DNA of 64,000 nucleotides from Acidobacteriota bacterium (GCA_021779935.1 JAJXZT010000064.1:188167-252166), one strand, 5' to 3'. Numbered from the stretch's first letter, positions 45,161 to 55,019 are shown. Made by a program: numbers and translations. Notes: a model not told the origin generated them from the letters alone.

Positions 45161-46213
45161 TCAAAATTTGAACGGCAATGCCGAAACAGTTGCCGAAGTG
45201 TCGCCTGCCTGAACCTGCGTGCCCGGCTCGGATGATTCCTTACGAATGTAGCCGAGTGCGACGGAACGCTCATCTTCGGCAAATGGGATGGTGGCGGTGG
45301 TGGTAATTTCGCCGAGCTTCTTGCCGCCGGCGCTGATCTCGGCGCCAATCGCGGGCAAGGCGCCTTGAAGTTGCAGTCCGGTGAAGCCGCGATGGAGCAG
45401 TGCGCGGGCCCGAATGCGTTCGACAATTTCCTGGCCGATGTAACAGCCTTTTGCGAAGTGTAGTGCGTGCGTCTGGCCGGTTTCCTGCGGCAGATAACGC
45501 TCGGTGATGTCCTGCCCGTAGCGCGGAATGCCGTGGAGAATCCGCAGCCATTCGAGCGCTTGCGCTCCGGCGGGTACGGCTCCGGCAGAGACGAGCGCCT
45601 TCCAGAGACGCGGCAGTTGCCCTGGCGAGGCCCAGATTTCATAACTCGCCGGTGCGCCGAGAGTTCCCCGAACCAGCGAGTAACCTGTCCCCTCGAATGT
45701 GCAGTCGCGGACTTCGCCGGGTTCGAGATCGACAGGCGCACCAAAGCGCTGCAGAACGCCGACCGCCGCCGGTCCGGCGATACCGATGGAGCCAAGCTTT
45801 TCGCTGATGTCCGTGAGTTCGACGTCGTCCATGATGATGTATCGATCGAGGAACTCGCGCAGCTTTGGAAGTTGTGGAAGGTCGCTGGTCAGCAGAAATA
45901 TCTCGCCGCGATTGTAGGCATTGAGGTCGCCCAAGATGCGCCCCTGGGGATTGAGCAGAAAACTGTAATTGCCACGGTTCACCGCCAGGTCACGGACGTT
46001 GTTCGTAACCATCCCGTTCAGCCAGCGCGACCGGTCTCCGCCACTGACGACGAGCTTGCCCTGCCAGCCTAGCTCATAGATGCCACATCCGGTGCGTAGC
46101 GCCGTGAGCTCACGGCGCGGATCCCCGAACGAAACGGCTGCCGGCGCACCGGCGTATTCACCACGTTCGGCGCCTTGTTTCGCGAGTTCATCCAGCAGGG
46201 AAGTATTTTCCAT
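45161..46213 (-). CDS. ygfZ: Folate-binding protein YgfZ, iron-sulfur cluster assembly factor
   Basis: 350 residues from ATG 46213 (MENTSLLDEL). The GcvT-like fold contains the YgfZ signature KGCYIGQE near residue 260, and the SRWLNGMVTNNV segment at the N-terminal third. YgfZ uses folate to help build or repair certain iron-sulfur enzymes. The last codons LPFKF overlap an A/T-rich ATTCAAAAT repeat. The DUF1844 gene starts 20 bases later on the same strand. Confidence 0.9.
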   Translation of the reverse strand: MENTSLLDELAKQGAERGEYAGAPAAVSFGDPRRELTALRTGCGIYELGWQGKLVVSGGDRSRWLNGMVTNNVRDLAVNRGNYSFLLNPQGRILGDLNAYNRGEIFLLTSDLPQLPKLREFLDRYIIMDDVELTDISEKLGSIGIAGPAAVGVLQRFGAPVDLEPGEVRDCTFEGTGYSLVRGTLGAPASYEIWASPGQLPRLWKALVSAGAVPAGAQALEWLRILHGIPRYGQDITERYLPQETGQTHALHFAKGCYIGQEIVERIRARALLHRGFTGLQLQGALPAIGAEISAGGKKLGEITTTATIPFAEDERSVALGYIRKESSEPGTQVQAGDTSATVSALPFKF

Positions 46214-46355
46214 GGCCAACAGGTGATTATAACGGACTGGCCGCACCCGCGAATGCTGCGAAATGCCCGATGAAAGCAGTGCGCATGTTACATTGTCGTG
46301 CAGCGTGCTCTGCAGCGCCGCCGGGCAAATTTCAGGGTGGGAAGCGACCAAACCG

Positions 46356-47849
46356 ATGAAGATGACAGATCCGAACGTAACCGGTCAGCAAACCGAAAAA
46401 CGGAAAACAGCGGGAAGGGAATTCGCCGCGATGACTGGCGCTGCGCTGCTGGCAATTGCGCTATGGGGCGGAAATGCGCTGGCGCAGACAACTCCGCCGC
46501 CACAGCCTGCGCCTCAGGCACCGTCCGCAGAGCAGAAGACGATCCAGGCGAAGGCTCCGACGGCGCAACCAGAGCGCAAGATTTCCAAGGCCGAAGCCGA
46601 CGAACTCTTTCGGTCGGTCGACCAGATCCTCCAGTTTGTCAGCAAGGATACTGGCTTGCCCATCAAGCATCCCGTGAAGCGCAAGCTGGCCAGCCGCGAA
46701 GAAGTGGTGAAGTATCTGGAAGACAACATGAAGGGGGACGAGGACACCAAGCGCATGGAGAGTTCGGCCGTGACCCTGGAGAAGCTTGGGCTGCTGCCGC
46801 AAGGATTCGCTCTGCGGGATTTCCTTTTGAAGCTGCTGAAAGAACAAGTAGCGGGCTACTACGACACGAAGACGAAGACGGTGTATCTGCTGAACTGGGT
46901 GGAGCCGGAGGCGCAGAAGCCGGTGTTGGCCCACGAACTGACCCATGCGCTGCAGGACCAGAATTTCAACTTGAAGAAGTGGTCAGAGGTGACCAGCGCG
47001 AAACACCTGAGTGATCAGCAGACGATTGATCGCGACGAGCAGCGTGCGGCGCGTCAGGCAGTGGTGGAAGGTCAGGCGATGGTGACGCTGCTGGACTACT
47101 ACCTGGCTCCCGAAGGCCGCAGCGTAGCGGATTCGCCGGCGATTGTGAAGGCGATCCAGGCGGGAATGATGACCGGCGGAAGTTCGCCGATGTTTGCCAA
47201 GGCGCCAATGTTCCTGCAGGAGTCGCTGGTTTTTCCTTACATGGAAGGCGTGGATTTTGAAGGTTCCGTGCTGCGTAAGCTTGGCAAGCAAGGAGCGTTC
47301 GCTGGAGTATTCAAGACTCCGCCCGAAGACACGCGGCAGATTATGCAGCCAGAGACCTATCTCGCGCACGAAGTCGTGCCGCAGATGAAGTTCGTAAACC
47401 TCGACAAGGTGGTTGGGAAGCCTTACAAGCGCTACGACTTTGGCGGCCTCGGCGAGTTCGACATCTACCTGCTGGTGAGGCAGTGGGTGGACATCAGGAC
47501 CGCCAACGAAGTTTCCAAGGGATGGCGCGGCGGCTACTACCTGACATATCGCAAGAAGGACGACAAGCCAGGCGAGGCCGAGATGGCGCTGGTGACGAAG
47601 TGGCCCGACCGGGCAGCAGCCGAGCAGTTTGCTTCAATCTACGCGGCTTCGCTGAAAAAGCGCTACAAACAGGTGCGCCGGCTGGACGATGGCTCCGGGT
47701 TCAAGTCATCGAAGTGGATGACCGAGCAAGGCGAGGTGGACATCGATGTTGTCGGCAAGCTGTTGGTTGTAACGGAAGGTTTCGACGACGCGTTGGCGGC
47801 AAAGTTGAAGCAGGCGATGGTGGATGGAGACGAAGCTCCGGCGAACTGA
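46356..47849 (+). CDS. Exported HExxH protein of unknown specificity
   Basis: 497 residues from ATG 46356. A signal peptide (GAALLAIALWGGNALAQ) is followed by a Pro/Gln-rich linker of 30 residues. The zinc-protease signature HELTH sits at 193-197 (LAHELTHALQDQ), within a helix, and E in VVEGQAMV could be a third ligand. The remainder shows no recognised domain. A gluzincin-type peptidase of the envelope is likely, but the specific family is not identified. It is divergent from ygfZ. Confidence 0.75.
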   Translation: MKMTDPNVTGQQTEKRKTAGREFAAMTGAALLAIALWGGNALAQTTPPPQPAPQAPSAEQKTIQAKAPTAQPERKISKAEADELFRSVDQILQFVSKDTGLPIKHPVKRKLASREEVVKYLEDNMKGDEDTKRMESSAVTLEKLGLLPQGFALRDFLLKLLKEQVAGYYDTKTKTVYLLNWVEPEAQKPVLAHELTHALQDQNFNLKKWSEVTSAKHLSDQQTIDRDEQRAARQAVVEGQAMVTLLDYYLAPEGRSVADSPAIVKAIQAGMMTGGSSPMFAKAPMFLQESLVFPYMEGVDFEGSVLRKLGKQGAFAGVFKTPPEDTRQIMQPETYLAHEVVPQMKFVNLDKVVGKPYKRYDFGGLGEFDIYLLVRQWVDIRTANEVSKGWRGGYYLTYRKKDDKPGEAEMALVTKWPDRAAAEQFASIYAASLKKRYKQVRRLDDGSGFKSSKWMTEQGEVDIDVVGKLLVVTEGFDDALAAKLKQAMVDGDEAPAN

Positions 47850-47870
47850 AGCGCAGCGGGTTTGCTCCGG

Positions 47871-47876
47871 TATAAT
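47871..47876 (+). promoter_or_regulatory. Candidate -10 box for mtnP
   Basis: A consensus TATAAT lies 46 bases before the mtnP TTG start. No convincing -35 match is seen, so it is listed as a candidate only. Confidence 0.4.
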
Positions 47877-47921
47877 CAATGGTTCGTTGGATATTGAAAT
47901 TCCACGCAGGGGAGCCACGTT

Positions 47922-48791
47922 TTGGCAGAAGCAGAGATTGGAATCATAGGTGGCAGCGGCCTTTATTCGATGAAGGGCCTGACGGACGTCCACGAAGTTG
48001 CAATAGAAACTCCATTTGGGAAACCGTCGGACGCCTACGTGGTCGGCACGCTCGCTGGACGCAAGGTCGCGTTCCTGGCGCGGCATGGACGCGGTCACAA
48101 AATTCTTCCGACAGAGTTGAATTTCCGTGCAAACATCCACGGGTTTAAGCAACTTGGAGTGGAGAGAATCCTGTCCGTGTCGGCAGTGGGTTCACTGAAG
48201 GAAGAACACAAGCCGACCGAGTTCGTAATTCCTGACCAGTTTTTCGATCGCACAAAAGCCCGCGTGTCGACGTTCTTCGGCGAAGGAATCGTGGCGCACA
48301 TCGCGTTTGGCGATCCCGTGTGTCCTCACCTCGCGAAGGTCGCCTCAGATGCGTGCAAGAAAGTTGGAGTGGGCGGAAAGCTGGGCGGAACGTACGTCTG
48401 CATGGAAGGGCCACAGTTCTCAACGAAGGCCGAGAGCAACCTGTATCGCTCGTGGGGCATGGACCTGATCGGCATGACGAACCTGCAGGAAGCCAAGCTG
48501 GCCCGTGAAGCCGAGCTTTGCTACACGACAATCGCCATGGTGACGGACTACGATTGCTGGCATCCTGATCACGATCACGTGACCGTGGACCAGATCATCA
48601 AGGTGTTGACGCAGAACGCAGAGAACGCCTGCGACGTGATTCGCGAAGCCGTGGCTTCCATGCCGAAGGAACGCACCTGCGGTTGCGGCTCGGCGCTGGC
48701 TGCGGCGATCATTACAAGCAAAGATGCAGTACCCCCGGCGACGCTCGAGAAGCTGAAGCTGATCGTCGGCAAATATTTCCAGAACAAGTAA
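47922..48791 (+). CDS. mtnP: S-methyl-5'-thioadenosine phosphorylase
   Basis: 289 residues with a TTG start at 47922, supported by an AGGGGAG ribosome site. The purine phosphorylase motif [10 protein letters not shown] and the phosphate-binding RHGRGHKI and [12 protein letters not shown] regions place it in the MTAP branch. It splits methylthioadenosine into adenine and methylthioribose-1-phosphate. The PfkB kinase gene follows 15 bases later. Confidence 0.9.
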   Translation: MAEAEIGIIGGSGLYSMKGLTDVHEVAIETPFGKPSDAYVVGTLAGRKVAFLARHGRGHKILPTELNFRANIHGFKQLGVERILSVSAVGSLKEEHKPTEFVIPDQFFDRTKARVSTFFGEGIVAHIAFGDPVCPHLAKVASDACKKVGVGGKLGGTYVCMEGPQFSTKAESNLYRSWGMDLIGMTNLQEAKLAREAELCYTTIAMVTDYDCWHPDHDHVTVDQIIKVLTQNAENACDVIREAVASMPKERTCGCGSALAAAIITSKDAVPPATLEKLKLIVGKYFQNK

Positions 48792-48806
48792 GGCGGACTT
48801 ATAAAC

Positions 48807-49715
48807 ATGTCAATTCTCGTGGTGGGCTCGGTTGCGTTCGATACGCTGAAAACTCCTTACGGCGTGCGCGAAAAAATTCTGGGTGGATCGGCCACGTACT
48901 TTTCGCTCGCCGCCAGCCACTTTACCGATGTGCGGGTGGTGGCGGTAGTCGGCGACGACTTCTCAGCGGACAACGAAAACGTGATGAAGTTGCGCGGCAT
49001 CGACACGCGCGGCATCGAGCGAGCAAGCGGAAAGACGTTTCATTGGGGCGGCGAGTACGGCGAAAACCTGAACGAAGCGAAAACGAACTTCACCGATCTC
49101 AACGTGTTCGAGAGCTTCCAGCCGAAGATTCCAAAGGAATACAACGATTCGCAATTTTTGTTCCTCGCGAACATTCAGCCTGAGCTGCAACTCGACGTGC
49201 GCAACGCCATGAACGGCGTGAAACTCGTGGGCGGCGACACGATGAACCTTTGGATCAACATCAAGCGTCCGGAGTTGGAAAAGACGCTGGCCAGGGTGGA
49301 CATCCTGCTGATCAACGACGGCGAAGCGAAGATGCTGGCGCGGGAAAACAGCCTGCCACGCGCCGCGAAAAAAGTTCTTGAGATGGGGCCACGCGCCCTG
49401 GTGATCAAGCACGGCGAGTACGGCGCTACCATCTTCTTCAAGGACGGGCACCATCCGTTTCGCGCACCGGCGCTGCCGTTGGATGTGGTGCAGGACCCGA
49501 CCGGCGCGGGCGATTCATTCGCGGGCGGATTCATGGGATACATCGCGTCGCAGGGAGAACTGACGCCGACGGTGCTCAAGCGCGCAATGTTCTACGGCAG
49601 CGTGATGGGATCGTTCGCGGTCGAGAAATTCGGCCCGGAACGGTTGCAGGAAGTTACGCGGAAGGAAATTGACGAGCGCTTCGATCTGTTCCGCAGTTTG
49701 ACGCACCTCGACTAA
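48807..49715 (+). CDS. PfkB-family carbohydrate or nucleoside kinase
   Basis: 302 residues. It has a PfkB N-terminal strand (VVGSVAFDTLKTP), GGSATYFSLAAS, and the C-terminal signature DPTGAGDSFAGGF with the catalytic Asp. The substrate is unknown; given its place after mtnP, an adenosine or purine-salvage-related sugar substrate is possible. Co-transcription with mtnP is likely. Confidence 0.85.
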   Translation: MSILVVGSVAFDTLKTPYGVREKILGGSATYFSLAASHFTDVRVVAVVGDDFSADNENVMKLRGIDTRGIERASGKTFHWGGEYGENLNEAKTNFTDLNVFESFQPKIPKEYNDSQFLFLANIQPELQLDVRNAMNGVKLVGGDTMNLWINIKRPELEKTLARVDILLINDGEAKMLARENSLPRAAKKVLEMGPRALVIKHGEYGATIFFKDGHHPFRAPALPLDVVQDPTGAGDSFAGGFMGYIASQGELTPTVLKRAMFYGSVMGSFAVEKFGPERLQEVTRKEIDERFDLFRSLTHLD

Positions 49716-49741
49716 TTGGACAGGCGAGGGCAACGGCATTG

Positions 49742-51448
49742 ATGACTCCTGAAGAGCGCGGCTATCGGCTGGACATGGTCCTGCTGCCTATATTTGGAGT
49801 TCTGCTCGCCGCGTATTGCTTCGGGATATACCTTGTCAATGGGCAGACTCTGCTCTATGGCGACGCGGTGGCGCACATCAACATTGCGCGCCGCGTCTTC
49901 GATTCTCGCGATCCCGGACTGTTGCAGCTTGGGACGGTCTGGCTGCCGTTTCCTCATGTAGTCACCATCCCCTTCATCGTCATCGACTGGTTCTGGTACA
50001 CCGGCGTCGGCGCTTCCGTGCCGTCAATGGCGGCGTTCATTCTCGGAATCATCGGCATGTATCGATTGATTCGCGGGCGGCTGCCAAGGGTGATCGCGTG
50101 GGCGGGAGCGGCCGTCTATGCGCTGAACCCGAGCCTGCTCTACATGCAGAGCACGGCGATGACGGAGCCAATCTTTCTGGCGACGCTGGTCTGGGCGATC
50201 ATGTACCTCGATGAGTTTGCCCGCGGATTGTTTCCACGTGAAAACTCCCCGGGACTGGCGCCTAGGCTGCCCGCATGGCGTGCGCTTGAGCGCTGTGGCA
50301 TGGTGCTGGCGGCGGGAATCATGACGCGCTACGACGGATGGGTCTTCGCATTCGTCATCGGAATGTCGGCCGTGACATTGCTGGTTCGCAGGTTAATGCG
50401 CGGCGGAGAAAACTTGCAGCGCGGACGACTGCTGCGATCGATGGCGTCGTTGCTTTTGCTGTGTGCGCTGATGCCGATATTGTGGCTGGCACACAACTAC
50501 GCGATTTCCCGGCATCCTTTGGACTGGTACGACGGGCCGTATTCGGCGAAAGCGATTGAGCAACGTACCACCCATCCGGGCGATCCTCCGTATCCTGGAG
50601 AAAACAACATGCGCGTGGCGTCGCTGTACTTCCTGAAGGCGGCGAAGCTCAACATGAGTGAGAACGGATCGCAGCCGTGGATCTTCGCGTTCGCCGGGGC
50701 CGGAGCGATCTTCGCGGTTTTCCGCTTTGCGGAGTTCGGAGCCTTCCTGCTGTTGTGGATGCCGCTACCGTTCTACGCATATGCAATCGCCTACGGAAGC
50801 GTGCCGATTTTCATCCCAACCTGGTGGCCGTTTTCTTATTACAACGTCCGCTACGGACTAGAAATGTTGCCCGCCTTCGCCGCCAGCATTGCGCTTGCTG
50901 GGTGGGCGGGTTCGAAGGTGAAACCGCGAACGGCGGCGTCCATCGTACCTGCCCTGGCAGTGTGGTTTGTGGGACTGGGATATTTGTCGTCGACACGCGC
51001 CATCCCAATCTGTCAGCGGGAGGCGCGAGTCAACGCACGCACGCGCCTGGACCTGGAGTACAGGCTGGCGCGCGATTTGGTGAAGATGCCGCGCAACTCG
51101 ACGCTGATGATGTACACCGGTGAGTACGTGGGCGCATTACAGATCTGCGATGTTCACTTGAACCGTGTGGTCAACGAAACCACGCAGACTACATGGGACG
51201 CCGCGCAGAGCGCGCCGGCGGCGGTCGCGGACTATATCATCGCTGTAAAGGGCGACCCGGTATGGGATGCGCTGAAGGCGACTAATTACAAAGGGGTTGA
51301 ACTGATGGACGCGTTCGTGACCCCCGGAAAACCGATGGTTGCCGTTTACCACAGCAAGTGGCGCGTCGACGGCAAGGTCGTGGTGCCCGCGCGGGATCTC
51401 ACGCTGTCATCTACTGGCGAAAAGCAGGGAGCCGCGATCAAAAAGTAA
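49742..51448 (+). CDS. Integral membrane glycosyltransferase-like protein (GT39/ArnT type)
   Basis: 568 residues from ATG 49742, with about 11 hydrophobic helices. An early loop carries LLYGDAVAHINIARRVFDSRD with the acidic residues expected of GT-C glycosyltransferases (Asp near 42), and a C-terminal soluble domain of about 150 residues follows. It probably transfers a sugar from a polyprenyl carrier, but family membership rests on topology and the DxxxH-like loop only. It may be co-transcribed with pfkB. Confidence 0.65.
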   Translation: MTPEERGYRLDMVLLPIFGVLLAAYCFGIYLVNGQTLLYGDAVAHINIARRVFDSRDPGLLQLGTVWLPFPHVVTIPFIVIDWFWYTGVGASVPSMAAFILGIIGMYRLIRGRLPRVIAWAGAAVYALNPSLLYMQSTAMTEPIFLATLVWAIMYLDEFARGLFPRENSPGLAPRLPAWRALERCGMVLAAGIMTRYDGWVFAFVIGMSAVTLLVRRLMRGGENLQRGRLLRSMASLLLLCALMPILWLAHNYAISRHPLDWYDGPYSAKAIEQRTTHPGDPPYPGENNMRVASLYFLKAAKLNMSENGSQPWIFAFAGAGAIFAVFRFAEFGAFLLLWMPLPFYAYAIAYGSVPIFIPTWWPFSYYNVRYGLEMLPAFAASIALAGWAGSKVKPRTAASIVPALAVWFVGLGYLSSTRAIPICQREARVNARTRLDLEYRLARDLVKMPRNSTLMMYTGEYVGALQICDVHLNRVVNETTQTTWDAAQSAPAAVADYIIAVKGDPVWDALKATNYKGVELMDAFVTPGKPMVAVYHSKWRVDGKVVVPARDLTLSSTGEKQGAAIKK

Positions 51449-51449
51449 T

Positions 51450-51481
51450 GCCCGGCTTCGAGATGGCCGGGCTATTTCTTT
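51450..51481 (+). terminator. Terminator after the membrane glycosyltransferase gene
   Basis: GCCCGGC (51450-51456) pairs with GCCGGGC (51466-51472), followed by TATTTCTTT. It overlaps the murA stop codon on the opposite strand. Confidence 0.8.
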
Positions 51482-52755
51482 GGCAGCAGTTCTCCAATGC
51501 GGCGCATCTGCGCGCCAACTCCGCGAAGCTTTTCCTCGATATGCTCGTAGCCGCGGTCGATGTGGTAGACGCGATCGATGATGGTTTCTCCGTCAGCCAC
51601 AAGCGCGGCAAGAACCAGAGACGCCGATGCGCGAAGATCACTCGCCAGCACTGCGGCTCCACTCAGCGGCGACTTGCCGCGAACCACTGCGCGACGGCCT
51701 TCCACCTTGATGTTGGCTCCCATGCGCACCAGTTCCTGCACATGCATGAAGCGATTCTCGAAAATATTTTCAACGACGATGGAAGTACCTTCGGCCTGCG
51801 TGGCCAGCGCCATGTATTGTGCCTGCACGTCGGTGGGAAAGCCCGGGTACTCCTCGGTCGTCATGTCGGCGGCTTTCAATGGTCCGTCGCCCATCACGCG
51901 GACACTGTCCTCCGTCACGTGGAACTTCACGCCAACTTCTTCCAACTTGCCGAGCAGCGCGGTCTGATGCAATGGCTCCATGCCGGAGACGAGCAGATCG
52001 CCGCCGGTGAGCGCACCGGCGATGATGAATGTTGCCGCCTCGATGCGGTCTGGAATAATGCGGTGGCGTGCGCCGCCGAGTTTTTCCACGCCACGGATGC
52101 GAATCGTCGAGGTTCCTGCGCCTTCAATCTTCGCACCCATCTTGTTCAATAAATCCGCGAGATCCGCGACCTCCGGTTCGCGCGCACAGTTTTCCATCAC
52201 CGAGTCGCCCTCGGCGAGAGCAGCGGCCATCATGATATCTTCCGTGCCCGTAACGGTGATCTTGTCGAAGACAATGTGGTTGCCCTTGAGGCGCGTAGCG
52301 CGAGCTTCGATGTATCCATGGTCCTGGGTGATAGTGGCGCCGAGGCGTTCCAATCCCTTGATGTGGAGATCGATCGGGCGCGCTCCAATGGCACAGCCGC
52401 CGGGCATGGAGACTCGCGCAAAACCAATGCGCGCCACCAGGGGGCCAAGCACGAGACTGGAGGCGCGCATCGTTTTGACCAGCTCGTAGCTGGCTTCCGG
52501 ATTCGCGCTCAGGTTGCGCGTGCAAATCGTGGTGCGATGCTGCGCACGTCCGTAGCCCAGTTCGACTTCCGCTCCCATGGCGGCGAGCAGGCGGCGCTCG
52601 GTTTCAATATCGCGAACCTGCGGAATATTTTCGAGGATGACCGGTTCTTCGGTAAGGAGCGCGGCGGCCATGGCGGGTAGAGCGGCGTTCTTTGCGCCAC
52701 TGATCTTGATGGTGCCGAGCAGCGGGGTTCCACCGCGAATGACGAATTTGTCCAT
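51472..52755 (-). CDS. murA: UDP-N-acetylglucosamine 1-carboxyvinyltransferase
   Basis: 427 residues, standard for MurA. Lys22-Asn23 in SGAKNAALP, the catalytic Cys121 in PGGCAIGARP (the residue alkylated by fosfomycin), and the C-terminal DLRASASLVLAAL motif are present. It carries out the first committed step of peptidoglycan synthesis, moving enolpyruvate from PEP to UDP-GlcNAc. It shares its strand with murQ, 100 bases upstream. Confidence 0.95.
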   Translation of the reverse strand: MDKFVIRGGTPLLGTIKISGAKNAALPAMAAALLTEEPVILENIPQVRDIETERRLLAAMGAEVELGYGRAQHRTTICTRNLSANPEASYELVKTMRASSLVLGPLVARIGFARVSMPGGCAIGARPIDLHIKGLERLGATITQDHGYIEARATRLKGNHIVFDKITVTGTEDIMMAAALAEGDSVMENCAREPEVADLADLLNKMGAKIEGAGTSTIRIRGVEKLGGARHRIIPDRIEAATFIIAGALTGGDLLVSGMEPLHQTALLGKLEEVGVKFHVTEDSVRVMGDGPLKAADMTTEEYPGFPTDVQAQYMALATQAEGTSIVVENIFENRFMHVQELVRMGANIKVEGRRAVVRGKSPLSGAAVLASDLRASASLVLAALVADGETIIDRVYHIDRGYEHIEEKLRGVGAQMRRIGELLPKK

Positions 52756-52855
52756 GCGATATGAGTCCTGTGGCGCCTCGCGCCAGTTGATCCATCTATT
52801 CTACGGGCACTCGAGGTTTTTGAAACTTGAAGGTGGGCCGCCCGGTATCAAATTG

Positions 52856-53788
52856 TTATTCGGCGAGTGCCTTACGGACGCTGCCGCCGGCCCGCTTCAG
52901 CCGTCGCTCGGCTTCGCGGCGTGTGACCAGCGCTTTCAGCATCACCAGCGCCACGGGCACGCTTCCAGCGGAGGCCTCCAATGTGGCGAGGGCGACTTCG
53001 CGACCGGCACCGGTAACTCGCTGCACGATGCCGATTCCACGCTCCACCAGCTTCTTGTTCTTCAGATGCACATTCACCATCAGGTTGCCGTAGACGTATC
53101 CCAGCTTGGTAAACGCTCCGGTGGTGATCGTGTTGAGCACCAGTTTCTGCATCGTACCGGCCTTCATGCGCGTGGACCCGGCGATGACCTCCGGTCCTAC
53201 ATCGACGGCTATCGATATATCGGCGACCGTCGTGATTGGCGAACCTGGGTTGGCCGTGATGCAGACGGTGACCGCACCCTTTGCGCGCGCATACTCAAGC
53301 GCCGCAACGGTGTAGGGGGTGCGGCCGCTGGCCGCGAGTCCGCAAACGACGTCCTTCTTCCCGGGGCGCTTGCGTGCGATATCGCGACGGCCTAGGGCGG
53401 GCGAATCTTCATTGGCCTCCACGGCGTGCCCGAGTGCGCGGTCACCACCAGCCATCACGTATTGCACCATCTCCGGTTTGGCGTTAAAGGTCGGCGGGCA
53501 TTCCGAGGAGTCGAGTGCGCCGAGCCGGCCGCTGGTTCCTGTGCCCACGTAGATGAGCCGGCCTCCGCGCTGGAATGCCGAGTAAACGGCGTCGATGGCG
53601 CGTGCGATTTCCGGCAGGGCAGCTTCAATCACAAGAGGAACGCTGCGATCTTCCTGATTAATGATGCGGGCGATCGCCAGGGAGGAAAGCTGGTCGAGAT
53701 TCGCGGAGACTGGATTCTCGCGCTCGGTGGCAATGCCGCGCACATCGCTGGCGGCGTCCAACTTGATGCGCTTGCTGGTGATCTTCAA
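52856..53788 (-). CDS. murQ: N-acetylmuramic acid 6-phosphate etherase
   Basis: 310 residues. The SIS-domain phosphosugar motif is GTGTSGRLGALDSSE, with catalytic Glu and Asp context typical of MurQ, and ATERENPVSANLDQLS near the start. It removes the lactyl ether of MurNAc-6-phosphate in cell-wall recycling. It overlaps the upstream serine hydrolase gene by four bases (ATGA). Confidence 0.94.
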   Translation of the reverse strand: MKITSKRIKLDAASDVRGIATERENPVSANLDQLSSLAIARIINQEDRSVPLVIEAALPEIARAIDAVYSAFQRGGRLIYVGTGTSGRLGALDSSECPPTFNAKPEMVQYVMAGGDRALGHAVEANEDSPALGRRDIARKRPGKKDVVCGLAASGRTPYTVAALEYARAKGAVTVCITANPGSPITTVADISIAVDVGPEVIAGSTRMKAGTMQKLVLNTITTGAFTKLGYVYGNLMVNVHLKNKKLVERGIGIVQRVTGAGREVALATLEASAGSVPVALVMLKALVTRREAERRLKRAGGSVRKALAE

Positions 53789-54915
53789 TGGGATTCTCCC
53801 TCGATAGCTTCAATAACTGCGTCGTGTATCAGTGAACGAACTTGCTTGATCCGTTGCGAGCCGCAGTCGGGCCATACTCGATTCGTCAGCAGTGTAACGG
53901 AGACCTGGCGCAAAGGGTCACACCAAAGCGAGGTTCCCGTGAACCCCAGGTGCCCGAATGATCCCGAAGAGAAATAGCGTCCGGACTGGGAAGGCTGCGA
54001 CGGTGTGTCCCAGCCAAGCGCGCGAGAGGTTCCCGCTGGCAGAGCTTCGCGCGCAGTAAACAGCTTGATGGTTTCCGGACGCAGCAACGGCGCGCCTCCG
54101 GTCAACATGCAATCCGCAAACACCGCCAGGTCAATGGCGCTGCCGAAAAGGCCCGCGTGTCCCGAGACGCCGCCCATCACGCTGGCATTCTCGTCATGAA
54201 CTTCACCCTGTACGACGCGATGGCGGAAGTTGCGGTCGTCCACAGTCGGCGGGATCATCGATTTCCACTCCGGTGGAGGGCAATAGCCGGTACTCGTCAT
54301 GCCGAGCGGAGCAAAAACTTCGCGTGCGGTGAAGACATCGAGCGGCGTGCCGGCAATCTGCGCGAGGATTTCTCCGAGGAGGATGAAGCCGAGGTCGCTG
54401 TATTCGGCGTGAGACATTGGATCGGCGGCGAGCGGCGTGGTGGCGGCTAGATGAATCAGTTCGTCGCGAGTAGTGGCGCGCTCGAACAGCCGCTCGTACG
54501 CAGGAAGTCCAGAAGAGTGCGCCAGCAACATTCGCAAGGTCACTCGCTCACGCCGAGGATCCGTCGCGCTGGCAAACGCCGGAAGCAGATCCACCACGCG
54601 GGCTTCCAGGTTGAGTAGGCCACGCTCATGGAGCAGCATCGCACACGCGGTCGTTGCGACCACCTTCGTTACCGATGCGAGATCGTAGACCGTTGTCGGA
54701 TTCACCGGCGGCGAAGCCGCTTCGTACGTGAAGCGTCCAATGCTTTTCCAGCAGACAAGCCTCCCCTGTTGCGTAACCGCGAGGCAGCACCCGGGAAAAG
54801 CGTGTTCTCCAATCGCCTGCTCGGCAATGGCAAAGACGTGCGCAAACTGGCGGTCCTGCTGCTGGAACGCAGGAGCAAGACCTCGAGTTGTGGGAAATGT
54901 TTCGCTCATGTTCAT
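53785..54915 (-). CDS. Serine hydrolase of the class C beta-lactamase/penicillin-binding family
   Basis: 376 residues from ATG 54915 (MNMSETF). The SxxK nucleophile motif is SVTK in DLASVTKVVATT; a Tyr-containing second motif YSD and a C-terminal HLGFTG (HxG) complete the set. No signal peptide is apparent. Such enzymes hydrolyse peptide or ester bonds; because it is coupled to murQ it may act on muropeptides during recycling, but that is inference. Confidence 0.82.
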   Translation of the reverse strand: MNMSETFPTTRGLAPAFQQQDRQFAHVFAIAEQAIGEHAFPGCCLAVTQQGRLVCWKSIGRFTYEAASPPVNPTTVYDLASVTKVVATTACAMLLHERGLLNLEARVVDLLPAFASATDPRRERVTLRMLLAHSSGLPAYERLFERATTRDELIHLAATTPLAADPMSHAEYSDLGFILLGEILAQIAGTPLDVFTAREVFAPLGMTSTGYCPPPEWKSMIPPTVDDRNFRHRVVQGEVHDENASVMGGVSGHAGLFGSAIDLAVFADCMLTGGAPLLRPETIKLFTAREALPAGTSRALGWDTPSQPSQSGRYFSSGSFGHLGFTGTSLWCDPLRQVSVTLLTNRVWPDCGSQRIKQVRSLIHDAVIEAIEGESH

Positions 54916-55001
54916 CAGGCCGAGCGCGGTGCGAGGTCGAGATCCGCAATGATATCTGCCGGATATTCGAGTCCGAGCGGCGGGACGTTGTTCTTTTTCA
55001 T
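54915..55001 (-). CDS. Possible 28-codon upstream ORF coupled to the serine hydrolase
   Basis: A short frame starting MKKNNVPPLGLEYP ends in TGA that overlaps the serine hydrolase ATG as TGATG. A GGTGGAT stretch precedes it. It may be a leader peptide driving reinitiation, a remnant of a longer N-terminus, or chance. No homologue is known to me. Confidence 0.3.
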   Translation of the reverse strand: MKKNNVPPLGLEYPADIIADLDLAPRSA

Positions 55002-55019
55002 CGATCCACCGCGTTCGAA

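Noticed and set aside
45143..45172. ATTCAAAAT-type repeat at the ygfZ stop
   Set aside because: Short A/T-rich direct repeat overlapping a stop codon and spacer; too small to call an element.
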